From Pseudomonadota bacterium (GTDB lineage: Bacteria > Pseudomonadota > Gammaproteobacteria > Burkholderiales > Burkholderiaceae_B): a stretch of 64,000 nucleotides of DNA. The stretch's first letter is position 1. Each line of letters starts with the position of its first letter. Under the pieces are notes generated by a model. The model ran no database searches. It was not told the origin of the DNA and saw nothing but the letters and a program-made list of their open reading frames with translations. Below are positions 44,754-53,836 of this stretch, piece after piece. Both the position numbers and the translations under genes were made by a program. The stretch spans positions 1 to 64,000 of the forward strand of contig JAEWEV010000032.1 of NCBI GenBank assembly GCA_023389155.1. The letters run 5' to 3'.

Positions 44754-45923
44754 ATGAAAAAGTTCCTTTCCTGCTTAATGGGTGTCGCATTGACGGCGCC
44801 TGGCCTTGCGGTCTTTGCCGCCGAAGATACGGTCAATGTCGGCGTTGTAGTATCGGCAACCGGACCGGCGGCCTCTCTTGGCATCGCGGAGCGCAACACT
44901 GTGGCGCTTTTACCGCGCCAGATTGGTGACACGACAATCAACTATACCATTCTTGATGATGCAACTGACGCCACACAGGCAGTACGCAATATGCGCAAGC
45001 TGATCAGTGAGAATAATGCAGACGTGATTATCGGCACGACCGCAACGCCTGGTTCGCTGGCCATGGTGGATGTGGCCGCCGAGAAAAAAATCCCCGTCAT
45101 CAGTCTGGCTGCCAGCGCAAGTATTGTTGAACCTGTCGAGGGAGCGCGCACGTGGTCATTCAAAACACCGCAGAACGATGTGCTGATGGCGACAGCAGTC
45201 GTGCAGGCGATGGAGAAGGCGGGAACGAAGAAACTCGGTTTTATCGGTTTTTCTGACGCTTATGGGCAAAACTGGCTCAAGGAACTGAAGAACGCGCTGG
45301 AAGGCAAATCTATCGATATCGTGGCAACGGAAGCCTATGCCCGCCCGGACACCAGTGTGACTGGCCAGGTGCTCAAACTGATCGCCGCCAAGCCCGATGC
45401 AATTCTGATTGCAGGTTCCGGTACGGCTGCTGCGCTGCCACAACGCGAACTCAAGCAGCGTGGGTTCAAGGGCCAGATCTACCAGACGCATGGGGCCGGT
45501 AATGGAGAATTCCTGAAAATGTGCGGTTCTGCCTGCGAGGGACTGATTCTGCCTGCAGGACCAATACTTGTTGCCGATCAACTTGAACAGGACAACCCTG
45601 TTCGTGCCGCCGGCCTGGATTACACACAGAAATACGAAGAAAAGTATGGCAAGGGCTCGGTCAGTGGTTTTGGCGGCCACATGCATGATGCAGGGGCCCT
45701 CGTGGAAGCAGCCATCCCCGGGGCCCTGGCTGGTGGCGCCAAGCCTGGAACGGAGGCATTCCGTCAGGCCCTGCGCGATGCGCTGGAAAACAGCAAGGAC
45801 GTTGTGGGTGTGCATGGTGTGTTCAATATGTCGGCCAAAGATCACTCTGGTCTGGATGAGCGTGCACGGGTTTTACTGCGCGTCAAAGATGGCCATTGGG
45901 AATATGCAAAGGATCTGAACTGA
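44754..45923 (+). CDS. Branched-chain amino-acid-type ABC transporter, binding protein
   Basis: A 389-residue periplasmic binding protein of the LivJ/LivK (type I) family. A signal peptide covers residues 1-22 (MKK start, hydrophobic core, V-F-A cleavage). The mature part begins with TVNVGVVVSATGPAASLG and has the NNADVIIGTTATPGSLAM and KKLGFIGFSDAYGQNW segments of this fold. First gene of a four-gene importer operon (binding protein, LivH, LivM-LivG, LivF). The ligand cannot be read from sequence: branched-chain amino acids, amides or aromatic acids are all possible. Confidence 0.9.
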   Translation: MKKFLSCLMGVALTAPGLAVFAAEDTVNVGVVVSATGPAASLGIAERNTVALLPRQIGDTTINYTILDDATDATQAVRNMRKLISENNADVIIGTTATPGSLAMVDVAAEKKIPVISLAASASIVEPVEGARTWSFKTPQNDVLMATAVVQAMEKAGTKKLGFIGFSDAYGQNWLKELKNALEGKSIDIVATEAYARPDTSVTGQVLKLIAAKPDAILIAGSGTAAALPQRELKQRGFKGQIYQTHGAGNGEFLKMCGSACEGLILPAGPILVADQLEQDNPVRAAGLDYTQKYEEKYGKGSVSGFGGHMHDAGALVEAAIPGALAGGAKPGTEAFRQALRDALENSKDVVGVHGVFNMSAKDHSGLDERARVLLRVKDGHWEYAKDLN

Positions 45924-45957
45924 GCCGGCTGGCCGGGCAGCAATTAACGGAAAAAGA

Positions 45958-46995
45958 ATGGATTGGTCAATCGCAAAGATTCTGTTGCAGGACGGATTGG
46001 TAACGGGTGTGATTTATGCACTGCTGGCAGTCTCGCTGGTATTGGTGTTTGCCGTTACACGCATTATTCTCATTGTGCAGGGAGAGTTCGTTACCTACGG
46101 CGCGTTAACGTTTGCAGTGATGGCTGATAACCAGGTGCCTGCTACGCGCTGGCTGCTGGTTATCGCGGGCATCCTGGTGTTTTGCAGGGAAGGGTGGCTG
46201 GTGCTGCGCGGTAAGCCGGTGCAAAGCCTCATCGGTTCGGCTCTGTTCTGCCTGGCATTGCCACTGGCGGTTTTCTTCGCCGTTCCTGCCGTTCTGGCCA
46301 TGACGCCATCCATCTGGGTTAAGGCGCTGCTCACGTTAATGATGGTTGTGCCGCTGGGACCCATGCTTTACAAACTTGCTTATGAGCCTGTCGCAGAGAG
46401 TTCCGTGCTCGCGCTGTTTGTGGTGTCGATTGCCGTGCATTTTGCGTTTGTTGGCATGGGGCTTGCCTTTTTTGGCGCCGAGGGACGATTGGTATCGGAA
46501 CCGTTTTTCGACGGACAGCTTGATCTTTTCGGACTGACCTGGAACTATCAGAGTCTTTTTGTCATCGCGATGACGGTTGTAATTATCCTGGCATTGTGGC
46601 TGTTCTTCGGTTTCACGCTGTACGGCAAGGCGCTACGGGCAACCGCAGTGAACCGCCGCGGTGCGAGGCTGGTTGGCATTAGCACCAATATGTCGGGCTT
46701 TCTGACTTTCCTGCTTTCTTCTGTCGTCGGAGTGCTCTCGGGCATCATGATCGTATCGTTTATTTCTATAACGTACGAGACGGGCTTCATGATTGGTCTC
46801 AAGGGATTTGTCGGCGCCATCATCGGTGGGCTGATGAGCTATCCCATTGCTGCGGCAGGTGCGCTGCTGGTCGGGGTTATCGAGTCCTTCTCCACTTTCT
46901 GGGCGAGCGAATATAAAGAGGTGATTGTGTTTGCGCTGATTATTCCGGTGCTGCTGATTCTGTCTGTGACCAGCCGTCACGACGAAGAGGAGTAA
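45958..46995 (+). CDS. Branched-chain amino-acid-type ABC permease (LivH family)
   Basis: A 345-residue inner-membrane permease with about eight to nine helices. The start resembles LivH (LVTGVIYALLAVSLVLVF) and the C-terminal half carries the TVVIILALWLFFGFT...GKALRATAVNRRGARLVGI coupling helix. The usual NFAHGE after the second helix reads LIVQGE. It is longer than a typical LivH (about 290-310) because of extra sequence near residues 55-110 with two hydrophobic stretches. It is 34 bases downstream of the binding-protein gene. Confidence 0.9.
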   Translation: MDWSIAKILLQDGLVTGVIYALLAVSLVLVFAVTRIILIVQGEFVTYGALTFAVMADNQVPATRWLLVIAGILVFCREGWLVLRGKPVQSLIGSALFCLALPLAVFFAVPAVLAMTPSIWVKALLTLMMVVPLGPMLYKLAYEPVAESSVLALFVVSIAVHFAFVGMGLAFFGAEGRLVSEPFFDGQLDLFGLTWNYQSLFVIAMTVVIILALWLFFGFTLYGKALRATAVNRRGARLVGISTNMSGFLTFLLSSVVGVLSGIMIVSFISITYETGFMIGLKGFVGAIIGGLMSYPIAAAGALLVGVIESFSTFWASEYKEVIVFALIIPVLLILSVTSRHDEEE

Positions 46996-46998
46996 GTC

Positions 46999-48852
46999 AT
47001 GAAGAAATGGCCTGTACCGGTTTTCATTCTGTTGCTGGCGGCTGTGCCGCTGCTGCCCGGTGTTCCCGAATTCTGGATCAATCAGCTCAATTCGATCGGG
47101 ATTGCGAGTCTGGTGGTTATCGGACTGGTTGTGTTAACAGGAGTGGGCGGACTGACTTCCTTTGGACAGGCGACTTTCGTAGGCATTGGTGCCTACGCTA
47201 CTGCCTGGCTTTCCGCGACCATGACACAGTCTCCGTGGCTGGGCCTGTTATTGGGAATTGTGTTGACGTTGCTGCTGGCCTTTGTGCTGGCACAGGTCAC
47301 GCTGCGCCTGTCCGGGCACTATCTGTCGCTGGCAACGATTGCTGTGTGTCTGATTTTTTATTATCTGTACGGAAACATGCCGTTCCTGGGACGTCATGAC
47401 GGTATTCCGGGCATCCCGCCGATTTCGTTCTTTGGTCATCCCTTGCTGGAGGTACAGAGCATTTATTACCTAATCTGGGTTGTCGTTCTGATTGCGGCCT
47501 GGACGGCAATGAATCTGCTGGATTCGCGTAGTGGCAGAGCCATTCGCGCGCTAAAGAGCGGCCAAAAGATGGCGGAATCTTTCGGTGTACACACTTTTCA
47601 CTACAAGGTGATTGCCTTTATCTATGCTGCCTTGCTGGCCAGTCTGGCCGGCTGGCTGTACGCCCATGAGCAGCGCGCGGTCAGCCCCAGTACTTTCGGT
47701 ATCAATTACGGTATTGAATATCTGTTCATGATGGTTGTGGGCAGTGTATCGTCCGTATGGGGCGGCATCTTTGGCGCGGCAGTCATCCTGATTCTGAAGG
47801 ACCAGATCCAGAATATTGCGCCGCGTCTTTTTGACAGTTCGACCAACTTCGAACTGATTGTATTTGGCATTTTGGTGGTGCTGGTTCTGCATCATGCTCG
47901 CGAGGGATTGTGGCCAATTGTGGTCCGTGCCTTTTCGGCGATCACTGGCCTATTTGGAAAGGTAACGACATCTACCACAACTTCGGCCTGGTGGCATGAT
48001 GCGCCGGTTCTGGATCAGGCTGGCAAACCGCAACAGGCCAGGTTGTTGCAGGTCGATCGGATTCGCAAGGAGTTTGGCGGGCTGGTGGCCGTCAACGATA
48101 TCTCATTTTCCGTGGATGCCGGCCAGATCGTCGGACTGATTGGCCCTAACGGTGCAGGCAAAAGCACGACCTTCAATCTTATAACGGGCGTGCTGCCACT
48201 GACATCCGGTTCGATCACATTCCGTGACAGGCCGCTGCAATCGGCGGCAGCCAGTGACGTTGCGAGGTTGGGGATTGCTCGAACGTTTCAGCACACGCAA
48301 CTGCTGCCGCAGATGAGTGTCCTGGAGAATGTGGCACTGGGCGCGCATTTGCGTCGCTCAGCCGGTGCCTTGCGCAGTATTGTGCGGCTGGACAGGAAGG
48401 ATGAAGCCGCGCTTTTGCGTGAAGCTGCCGTACAGCTGACTCGTGTCGGATTGGGTGACTGCATGACAGAGCTCGCCGGCAATCTCTCGCTGGGTAAACA
48501 GCGTATTGTTGAAGTGGCACGTGCCCTGGCGCTTGATCCTTCGTTGCTGCTGCTCGATGAGCCCGCTGCCGGGTTGCGCTATATGGAAAAGCAGGAGCTG
48601 GCTTCCGTCCTGTCCGGCCTTCGGGATGAGGGCATGAGCATTCTGCTCGTAGAGCACGACATGGATTTTGTCATGAAGCTGACTAACCATCTTGTCGTCA
48701 TGGATTTCGGCACCAAGATTGCAGAAGGTACGCCTGCGCAAATACAGCGAAATGAGAAAGTATTGCAGGCCTACCTGGGTGGACTGGATGACCCTGCCGG
48801 CGCGGAAGAGATCAATCGTAGCAATACGAGTTTGACGGGAGAGCACGCATGA
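46999..48852 (+). CDS. Fused LivM permease and LivG ATPase
   Basis: A 617-residue fusion of the second permease and the first ATPase of a branched-chain amino-acid-type ABC importer. Residues 1-320 form the LivM part (about eight helices; GLTSFGQATFVGIGAYATAWL and SIYYLIWVVVLI). After a linker of about 30 residues, 350-600 is the ATPase: Walker A GPNGAGKST, signature NLSLGKQRIVEVARAL, Walker B LLLLDEPAAGL and the D-loop, then VEHDMDFVM. The frame is uninterrupted. The last four bases overlap livF. Confidence 0.92.
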   Translation: MKKWPVPVFILLLAAVPLLPGVPEFWINQLNSIGIASLVVIGLVVLTGVGGLTSFGQATFVGIGAYATAWLSATMTQSPWLGLLLGIVLTLLLAFVLAQVTLRLSGHYLSLATIAVCLIFYYLYGNMPFLGRHDGIPGIPPISFFGHPLLEVQSIYYLIWVVVLIAAWTAMNLLDSRSGRAIRALKSGQKMAESFGVHTFHYKVIAFIYAALLASLAGWLYAHEQRAVSPSTFGINYGIEYLFMMVVGSVSSVWGGIFGAAVILILKDQIQNIAPRLFDSSTNFELIVFGILVVLVLHHAREGLWPIVVRAFSAITGLFGKVTTSTTTSAWWHDAPVLDQAGKPQQARLLQVDRIRKEFGGLVAVNDISFSVDAGQIVGLIGPNGAGKSTTFNLITGVLPLTSGSITFRDRPLQSAAASDVARLGIARTFQHTQLLPQMSVLENVALGAHLRRSAGALRSIVRLDRKDEAALLREAAVQLTRVGLGDCMTELAGNLSLGKQRIVEVARALALDPSLLLLDEPAAGLRYMEKQELASVLSGLRDEGMSILLVEHDMDFVMKLTNHLVVMDFGTKIAEGTPAQIQRNEKVLQAYLGGLDDPAGAEEINRSNTSLTGEHA

Positions 48853-49640
48853 GCCGACTATTGGAAGCGCGTAATATCAGTGCGCAATATGGCAAGGTGC
48901 GGGCCGTCAGTGACGTTAGTCTGGGTCTGGATCAGGGACGGGTCGTAACGGTAATCGGTGCCAATGGCGCAGGTAAGTCGACTCTGCTGAATACACTGAT
49001 GGGCTCGCTGCCTACTTCCGGCCGCTCGCAGGGGCGTATCCTGTATCAGGGAGAAGATATCGCGCGCATTCCAGTTGAAGAGCGGGTGGCTGCTGGTCTG
49101 AGTCTGGTTCCCGAAAAACGGGAGTTATTTACCAGTATGTCAGTGCAGGACAATCTGTTGTTGGGTGGCTTTCGCCAATATCGGCAAAGGGTTGCCGGCT
49201 GGCGTGACACCCTGGATCAGGTGTACCAGCTTTTCCCCCGACTCCTTGAGCGACGGGAACAGCGTGCGGGGACGCTCTCGGGTGGGGAACGGCAGATGCT
49301 GGCCGTCGGCCGGGCGATGATGGCCAAACCCACCGTCCTGATGCTTGACGAGCCCAGTCTTGGACTGGCTCCCCTTGTGGTGCAGGAAGTGTTTCGTACG
49401 ATATTGCGACTGCGGGAAACTGGCGTGTCTATCCTTCTTGTTGAACAGAATGCGCGAGCGGCGTTGCAGGCCTCGGACTATGGCTATGTGCTTGAAATGG
49501 GAGAAGTCGCCATGGAAGGCTCATCTGACCGCCTGCGTGCCGATCCTAAAGTGGCTCAGAGCTATCTGGGTTTTGGTGATGCCAGTGCCGTAACGGTAAG
49601 CGCGGAACTTGCCCAGGCGAACAGGGCTCAGGGAAACTGA
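48849..49640 (+). CDS. Branched-chain amino-acid-type ABC transporter ATPase (LivF family)
   Basis: A 263-residue cytoplasmic ATPase. Walker A GANGAGKSTLLNTLMG, signature TLSGGERQMLAVGRAMM, Walker B VLMLDEPSLGLAP and the switch His replaced by Q in the usual place (VEQNARAAL), as is normal for LivF. About 20 residues longer than usual at the C terminus. Overlaps the LivM-LivG gene by four bases (ATGA). Confidence 0.94.
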   Translation: MSRLLEARNISAQYGKVRAVSDVSLGLDQGRVVTVIGANGAGKSTLLNTLMGSLPTSGRSQGRILYQGEDIARIPVEERVAAGLSLVPEKRELFTSMSVQDNLLLGGFRQYRQRVAGWRDTLDQVYQLFPRLLERREQRAGTLSGGERQMLAVGRAMMAKPTVLMLDEPSLGLAPLVVQEVFRTILRLRETGVSILLVEQNARAALQASDYGYVLEMGEVAMEGSSDRLRADPKVAQSYLGFGDASAVTVSAELAQANRAQGN

Positions 49641-49665
49641 GTCATCCGTCGTGCGGGTCCGCGAC

Positions 49666-49700
49666 TGATCGTCACGCGCGTTAACCGGGGCGACGATCAG
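49666..49700 (+). terminator. Stem-loop after the ABC importer operon
   Basis: A perfect nine-base stem CTGATCGTC/GACGATCAG (49666-49674 with 49692-49700) lies 25 bases after the livF stop. There is no T-run directly after it, so it may be a Rho-dependent end or an RNA-stabilising hairpin rather than a classic terminator. Confidence 0.45.
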
Positions 49701-49812
49701 CAATCGATTCTGCTACGCGTTAATCTGGGTAACTGTGTTTGTCGGCTGAACATTGCCTGCCTCTGCATTCTTTGGCGTGATTGTTTTTTGTCTTTGTGCG
49801 TTTTGCGGCTGG

Positions 49813-50568
49813 TTATTGCGCAGGAGGTGTGACTTTCCTGGCAGTTGATGTTTTCTTAGCACTTGTGACTTTTTTCGCAGATGCCGCTTTCTTCGCCGAT
49901 GACATCATCCTTGCTGTCTTCACTGCGGTTCTCGCAGCTAGATTCTTGTCTTTGAACTCACACAAATCTTCAATTGCGCATTGCGCGCATTTCGGGGAGC
50001 GTGCGATGCAGATATATCGGCCGTGCAGAATGAGCCAATGGTGTGCGTTTAGCAGATATTCTCGGGGTACCACGCGCAGCAGCTTGTCTTCGACCTGCCG
50101 TACATTTTTTCCTGGTGCCAGACCGGTACGATTCGAGACCCGGAAAATATGCGTGTCCACGGCCATCGCGGGCTGCCCGAATGCCGTATTCAAAATCACG
50201 TTGGCGGTTTTGCGTCCCACGCCTGGTAGCGCTTCAAGGGCCTCGCGATTGTCAGGGACGGCGCCCTGATACTGTTCCTGCAGGATAGAACAGGTAGCCA
50301 GCGCATTTTTGGCTTTGGTTTTGTACAGTCCAATACTGCGAATTTTCCCGGTAAAGGCTTCCAGGCCCAGGTTCAGTATATCTTGCGGGGTTTTACAGGT
50401 ATCAAAAATGTGTCGGGTCGCCAGGTTGACAGATTTGTCGGTGGCCTGTGCCGAAAGCAATACGGCAATCAGCAGTTGAAAGACGTTTTCGTATTCCAGT
50501 TCGGTTGTCGGATTGGCATTTGCCGCGGCCAGTCGTTCGAAGATCTGTCGACGTTTTTCTGCATTCAT
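49813..50568 (-). CDS. nth: Endonuclease III with basic C-terminal tail
   Basis: A 251-residue bifunctional DNA glycosylase/AP lyase that removes oxidised pyrimidines. Helix-hairpin-helix LPGVGRKTANVIL with catalytic K120, then D138 in VDTHIFRVSNR. The [4Fe-4S] loop C187-x6-C194-x2-C197-x5-C203 is intact. Normal Nth ends near residue 211; here 40 more residues contain the repeated unit S-A-K-K-x-x, resembling basic histone-H1-like tails. The start overlaps the stop of the RsxB-like gene, so both are co-translated. Confidence 0.93.
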   Translation of the reverse strand: MNAEKRRQIFERLAAANANPTTELEYENVFQLLIAVLLSAQATDKSVNLATRHIFDTCKTPQDILNLGLEAFTGKIRSIGLYKTKAKNALATCSILQEQYQGAVPDNREALEALPGVGRKTANVILNTAFGQPAMAVDTHIFRVSNRTGLAPGKNVRQVEDKLLRVVPREYLLNAHHWLILHGRYICIARSPKCAQCAIEDLCEFKDKNLAARTAVKTARMMSSAKKAASAKKVTSAKKTSTARKVTPPAQ

Positions 50569-51290
50569 GCTGTACCACCTGGTTCACTGGATTTCTGTCG
50601 CCGCGCTCGCGCCCGTTGCAATGCCTGTGCAATGGCAGCTTTTTTGGCTTCTTCTGCAGACGGTTGCCCGGCTGGCACAGGAGAGTGCCCGGTGACGAGA
50701 GCGTGGTCATCGGATGGGCCAGCTGTGCCCGAAGAAGGGGCGGGGCTATCGGCAAGCGCCGCGCGAACCCCGGCGTGGCGAAGGCGCTGTTCCTTTTCCT
50801 CAGCCTGCTTTTGCAGTCGAATCGCACGCTGTTCATGACGAACACGGGCCGCGTCGGCGTCGGTCTGCGTCCAGTCGCGCCCGGCATCCACCATGGTGAT
50901 ACAGTCTACCGGACAGGGCGCAACGCATAGGTCACAGCCGGAACACAAGTCAGGTATGATCGAATGCATGAACTTATTGGCTCCCAATATGGCATCCACA
51001 GGACAGGCCTGTATGCACAGGGTACAGCCGATACAATGCGCTTCATCAATGACGGCCAGTTGCAGCGGCCCGGGCAGTCCACAGGACTCATCAAGCGGCA
51101 ATACAGGAGTATCAAGAACCGCAGCAAGCTTTTCGATACCGGCATCGCCGCCAGGCGGGCATCGGTTGATTGCAGTCTCGCCGGCTGCCAGGGCACTGGC
51201 ATACGGTCGACAGCCGTCGAATCCGCATTTGGTGCATTGCGTTTGCGGTAATACCGCGTCGATGCGGTCGATAAGCAGGGCGAGGTTCAT
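50565..51290 (-). CDS. rsxB: RsxB/RnfB-like ferredoxin, orphan and without membrane anchor
   Basis: A 241-residue iron-sulfur protein. The N-terminal cluster motif is C19-x2-C22-x4-C27-x16-C44 (CTKCGFDGC), followed by two ferredoxin motifs C86-x2-C89-x2-C92-x3-C96 and C116-x2-C119-x2-C122-x3-C126. E. coli RsxB starts with a membrane helix; this protein starts at the equivalent of the first soluble helix (LIDRIDAVLPQTQC). The last 100 residues are charged and Ala/Arg-rich. No rsxA, C, D, G or E lies nearby. It is coupled to nth by overlap. The ATG 51290 has no good ribosome site; an in-frame GTG at 51323 would lie inside a terminator hairpin. Confidence 0.85.
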   Translation of the reverse strand: MNLALLIDRIDAVLPQTQCTKCGFDGCRPYASALAAGETAINRCPPGGDAGIEKLAAVLDTPVLPLDESCGLPGPLQLAVIDEAHCIGCTLCIQACPVDAILGANKFMHSIIPDLCSGCDLCVAPCPVDCITMVDAGRDWTQTDADAARVRHEQRAIRLQKQAEEKEQRLRHAGVRAALADSPAPSSGTAGPSDDHALVTGHSPVPAGQPSAEEAKKAAIAQALQRARARRQKSSEPGGTA

Positions 51291-51301
51291 AGGGAGATAA
51301 A

Positions 51302-51333
51302 GAAAGAAGGACGCGACATGCACCGCGTCCTTC
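51302..51333 (-). terminator. Intrinsic terminator of phaZ
   Basis: A perfect ten-base stem GAAGGACGCG/CGCGTCCTTC (51306-51315 with 51324-51333) and eight-base loop. On the minus strand it is followed by TTTCTTTATC. It lies about 35 bases after the phaZ stop and just before the RsxB-like start. Confidence 0.75.
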
Positions 51334-51366
51334 CTATTGTACCGAAAACGGCAGGCTCAGTTGCTT

Positions 51367-52629
51367 TCAGGCAGCCTCTGCCGTCTGACTGTTGTACTTT
51401 TCTTCGGTTTCGGTGATAAAGGCTTCGACCACCGGAAAAATTTGCTTTCTCCACTTGGAGCCCGAGAAAATGCCGTAGTGACCACAGCCTTTTGCCAGAA
51501 GATGCTTTCTGTCCTCTTTTTTCAGCCCGGAACACAGTTTTTGAGCCGCTTCAGTCTGACCGTAGCCGGTAATGTCGTCGTTTTCACCCTCAATGGTCAG
51601 CAGGCGTGAGTGCTGGATATCCTGGGGCTTGACCAGTTCATTATGAACCTTCCATTCGCCCTTGGGTAACAGATGATCCTGGAATACAACGCGGATGGTG
51701 TCCAGGTAATACTCGGCGGGCAAATCGAGCACCGCATTGTATTCGTCATAAAAACGGCGATGGTGATCGGCTTCGGACAGCTGGTCTGACATCAGGTTCA
51801 TATAGAAGTCGTAATGGGCTTCCATGTGTTTGTCAGGGTTCATGGCGACAAAGCCGGCGTGTTGCAGAAAGCCTGGATAAACCTTGCGGCCAGCGCCGGG
51901 ATAGCGGCCGGGTACCACGTGGATCAGTTTGCTTTCGAACCAGGAAAACGGGTTTGAATCAGCCAGACTGTTGACCTGCGTGGGAGACAAGCGGGTATCG
52001 ATGGGGCCACCCATCATGATCATGGACCTGGGCATAGTGCTGTGTTCGCCGGCGGAAGCCATGAGCGAGACGGCGGCCAGTACCGGTACGGTGGGCTGAC
52101 AGACTGACATGATATGCATGTCCGGGCCAATCTTGTGAATGAACTCGCGTACGTAGTCAACGTAGTCGTCCAGATGGAAGGGGCCTTTACTCAGGGGGAC
52201 CATGCGGGCATCGACCCAGTCGGTGATATACACGTCGAATGCAGTAAGCATGGTTTTGACCGTATCGCGCAACAGCGTGGCGTGGTGGCCAGACAGCGGG
52301 GCGACGATCAGGATTTTGGGATCACCATCAGGATTCTTGCTATGTTCGCGCTCGAAGTGGATCAGGTTACAGAAAGGCTCGGCCAGCGTTGTGCTGATCG
52401 TAACAGGGGTTTTCTTGCCGGCAACCGTAACGGAATCAATATTCCATTCGGGCTTTTCGTAATCTTTTCCCAGTCGATGAAAAAGTTCGAAACCGGCAGC
52501 GATGTTCTTGGAGAGCGGGAGATAGGTGTAGGGGCTGAACGGATTGGTGAAGAGATTTGAGCCAATTTGTGTGAAGGATGCCATCGGCGTAAGAATACTG
52601 CGAGTAAGCTCATGGAGCTGGTAAAGCAT
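51367..52629 (-). CDS. phaZ: Intracellular polyhydroxyalkanoate depolymerase
   Basis: A 420-residue depolymerase of the PhaZ1 type that mobilises native PHB/PHA granules. The nucleophile is Cys177 in SVCQPTVPVL rather than Ser; Asp in GENDDITG and His in GHYGIFSG complete the triad. The length agrees with the Ralstonia enzyme. Start MLYQLHEL is the usual one; an in-frame start at 52665 adds 12 unconserved residues. No phaC, phaA or phaB is in the window, but the gene implies carbon storage in this organism. Confidence 0.93.
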   Translation of the reverse strand: MLYQLHELTRSILTPMASFTQIGSNLFTNPFSPYTYLPLSKNIAAGFELFHRLGKDYEKPEWNIDSVTVAGKKTPVTISTTLAEPFCNLIHFEREHSKNPDGDPKILIVAPLSGHHATLLRDTVKTMLTAFDVYITDWVDARMVPLSKGPFHLDDYVDYVREFIHKIGPDMHIMSVCQPTVPVLAAVSLMASAGEHSTMPRSMIMMGGPIDTRLSPTQVNSLADSNPFSWFESKLIHVVPGRYPGAGRKVYPGFLQHAGFVAMNPDKHMEAHYDFYMNLMSDQLSEADHHRRFYDEYNAVLDLPAEYYLDTIRVVFQDHLLPKGEWKVHNELVKPQDIQHSRLLTIEGENDDITGYGQTEAAQKLCSGLKKEDRKHLLAKGCGHYGIFSGSKWRKQIFPVVEAFITETEEKYNSQTAEAA

Positions 52630-53036
52630 TATCATATTCGGTCCATTTCCAACGAAAGTCGGCATTCAATGTGAAAATTCTAACATTCACAACTATAAAA
52701 GGTGCTAAATATCTGCGGATCCGTGTTAAGAAATGTTACGACGACAGTGAACATGTTGCGATGCGGCAATATCTTGCACAGTAGCGGATGATACTAGCAA
52801 GAAAAATGGAAGCAGGCTATGCGGTTATATACTTATAGTGGATTGGCCGGTGAAAAAGAGGAAACCGGCATTTGGGGGCGCGTACAGGCGGGAAAGGATC
52901 GCGTGTGTGCACCGACGAGCGTTGTGCATCTTCGATGGCTGATAGAAGGCCGCAGTTACTGAAAAGATCTGAAATGCCTGCTAAAGCCCCTGTATATAGC
53001 CTGAAGGTACGCTCCCCGGTATTGGGAGCAGGAGCA
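52630..53036. other. Intergenic region between fpr and phaZ
   Basis: About 400 bases with no recognisable gene; one plus-strand open frame (52872-53108) overlaps the fpr end and has no similarity I recognise. The phaZ side is AT-rich and should hold its promoter. TTATAG (minus strand, near 52705) is a weak -10 candidate. Confidence 0.45.
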
Positions 53037-53816
53037 TTACCAATATTTCTCTACGGCAAGGGAGCCCGGAACTCCCCGGCGGCCCGGTGCGAAGCCCTTT
53101 TCACTTAATAATTTGCGGGCATCACCGACCATATCCGGATTGCCGCAAAGCATCACCCGGGCAAATTCAGGGTTCAGGCTGGCTCCGGTCAGACGCTCAA
53201 GTTCACCTGAGGCAATGAGCGTCGTGATGCGCGCTTGTGGCACACCAGGCAGTTTTTCGCGCGAAGCCAGGGGCAGATAGACAAACTGCTGCGGATTTTG
53301 AGCATGGGTTTGTGCGAAGCGCGCGATATCTTCTTGATACGCCAGTTCGCCGGCTTCCCGCACACCATGCACAAGAATGATCCTGTCAAACTGCTGCCAG
53401 GTTTTCGGGTCATCCAGCATGGGCAGATAAGCAGACAAGCCGGTCCCGGTTGCCAGCATCCAGAGTTCGCCCCCCTGGGGGAACTGTTCGGGCGTCATGA
53501 ATCCGAAGGCTGTTCTGTCGACATATACCGCGTCTCCGACCTGTAAATCGCGCAGGCGGGTACTGAACTGTCCATCCGGGACCACAATGGAGTAGAACGA
53601 CAGCTCATCTGTGTGCGGTGGCGTGACCATAGAATAGGCGCGCCAGATGGTTGGCTCTCCGGATGCATGGGGATCGTCAGCGAGTCCCAGTCTGGCAAAC
53701 TGACCTGGTACGAAGCGAAAATCCGGATCTTTGGTCGTTGTAATGGAGAACAGCTTCCCCGGTATCCACTCCTTGCGGGAAGTGACTGTCTGGCGGGTGT
53801 ATTTTTCCTGAGTCAT
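53037..53816 (-). CDS. fpr: Ferredoxin-NADP reductase
   Basis: A 259-residue FAD enzyme exchanging electrons between NADPH and ferredoxin or flavodoxin. FAD motif R-A-Y-S-M-V near residue 60, G-x-F-S-T-R-L downstream, NADP motif LATGTGLSAYLPML, and the short C-terminal V-E-K-Y-W end of the bacterial subclass. It lies 20 bases after fdxA on the same strand, a sensible partner. Confidence 0.93.
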   Translation of the reverse strand: MTQEKYTRQTVTSRKEWIPGKLFSITTTKDPDFRFVPGQFARLGLADDPHASGEPTIWRAYSMVTPPHTDELSFYSIVVPDGQFSTRLRDLQVGDAVYVDRTAFGFMTPEQFPQGGELWMLATGTGLSAYLPMLDDPKTWQQFDRIILVHGVREAGELAYQEDIARFAQTHAQNPQQFVYLPLASREKLPGVPQARITTLIASGELERLTGASLNPEFARVMLCGNPDMVGDARKLLSEKGFAPGRRGVPGSLAVEKYW

Positions 53817-53836
53817 ACAGCGGGAATCAACCTTGA

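Noticed and set aside
51291..51323. GTG start giving 11 extra residues to the RsxB-like protein, with AAGGA upstream
   Set aside because: The apparent ribosome site is one arm of the phaZ terminator stem, and the added residues are not part of the family.
52872..53108. Plus-strand 78-codon frame overlapping the 3' end of fpr
   Set aside because: No similarity and overlaps a conserved gene.
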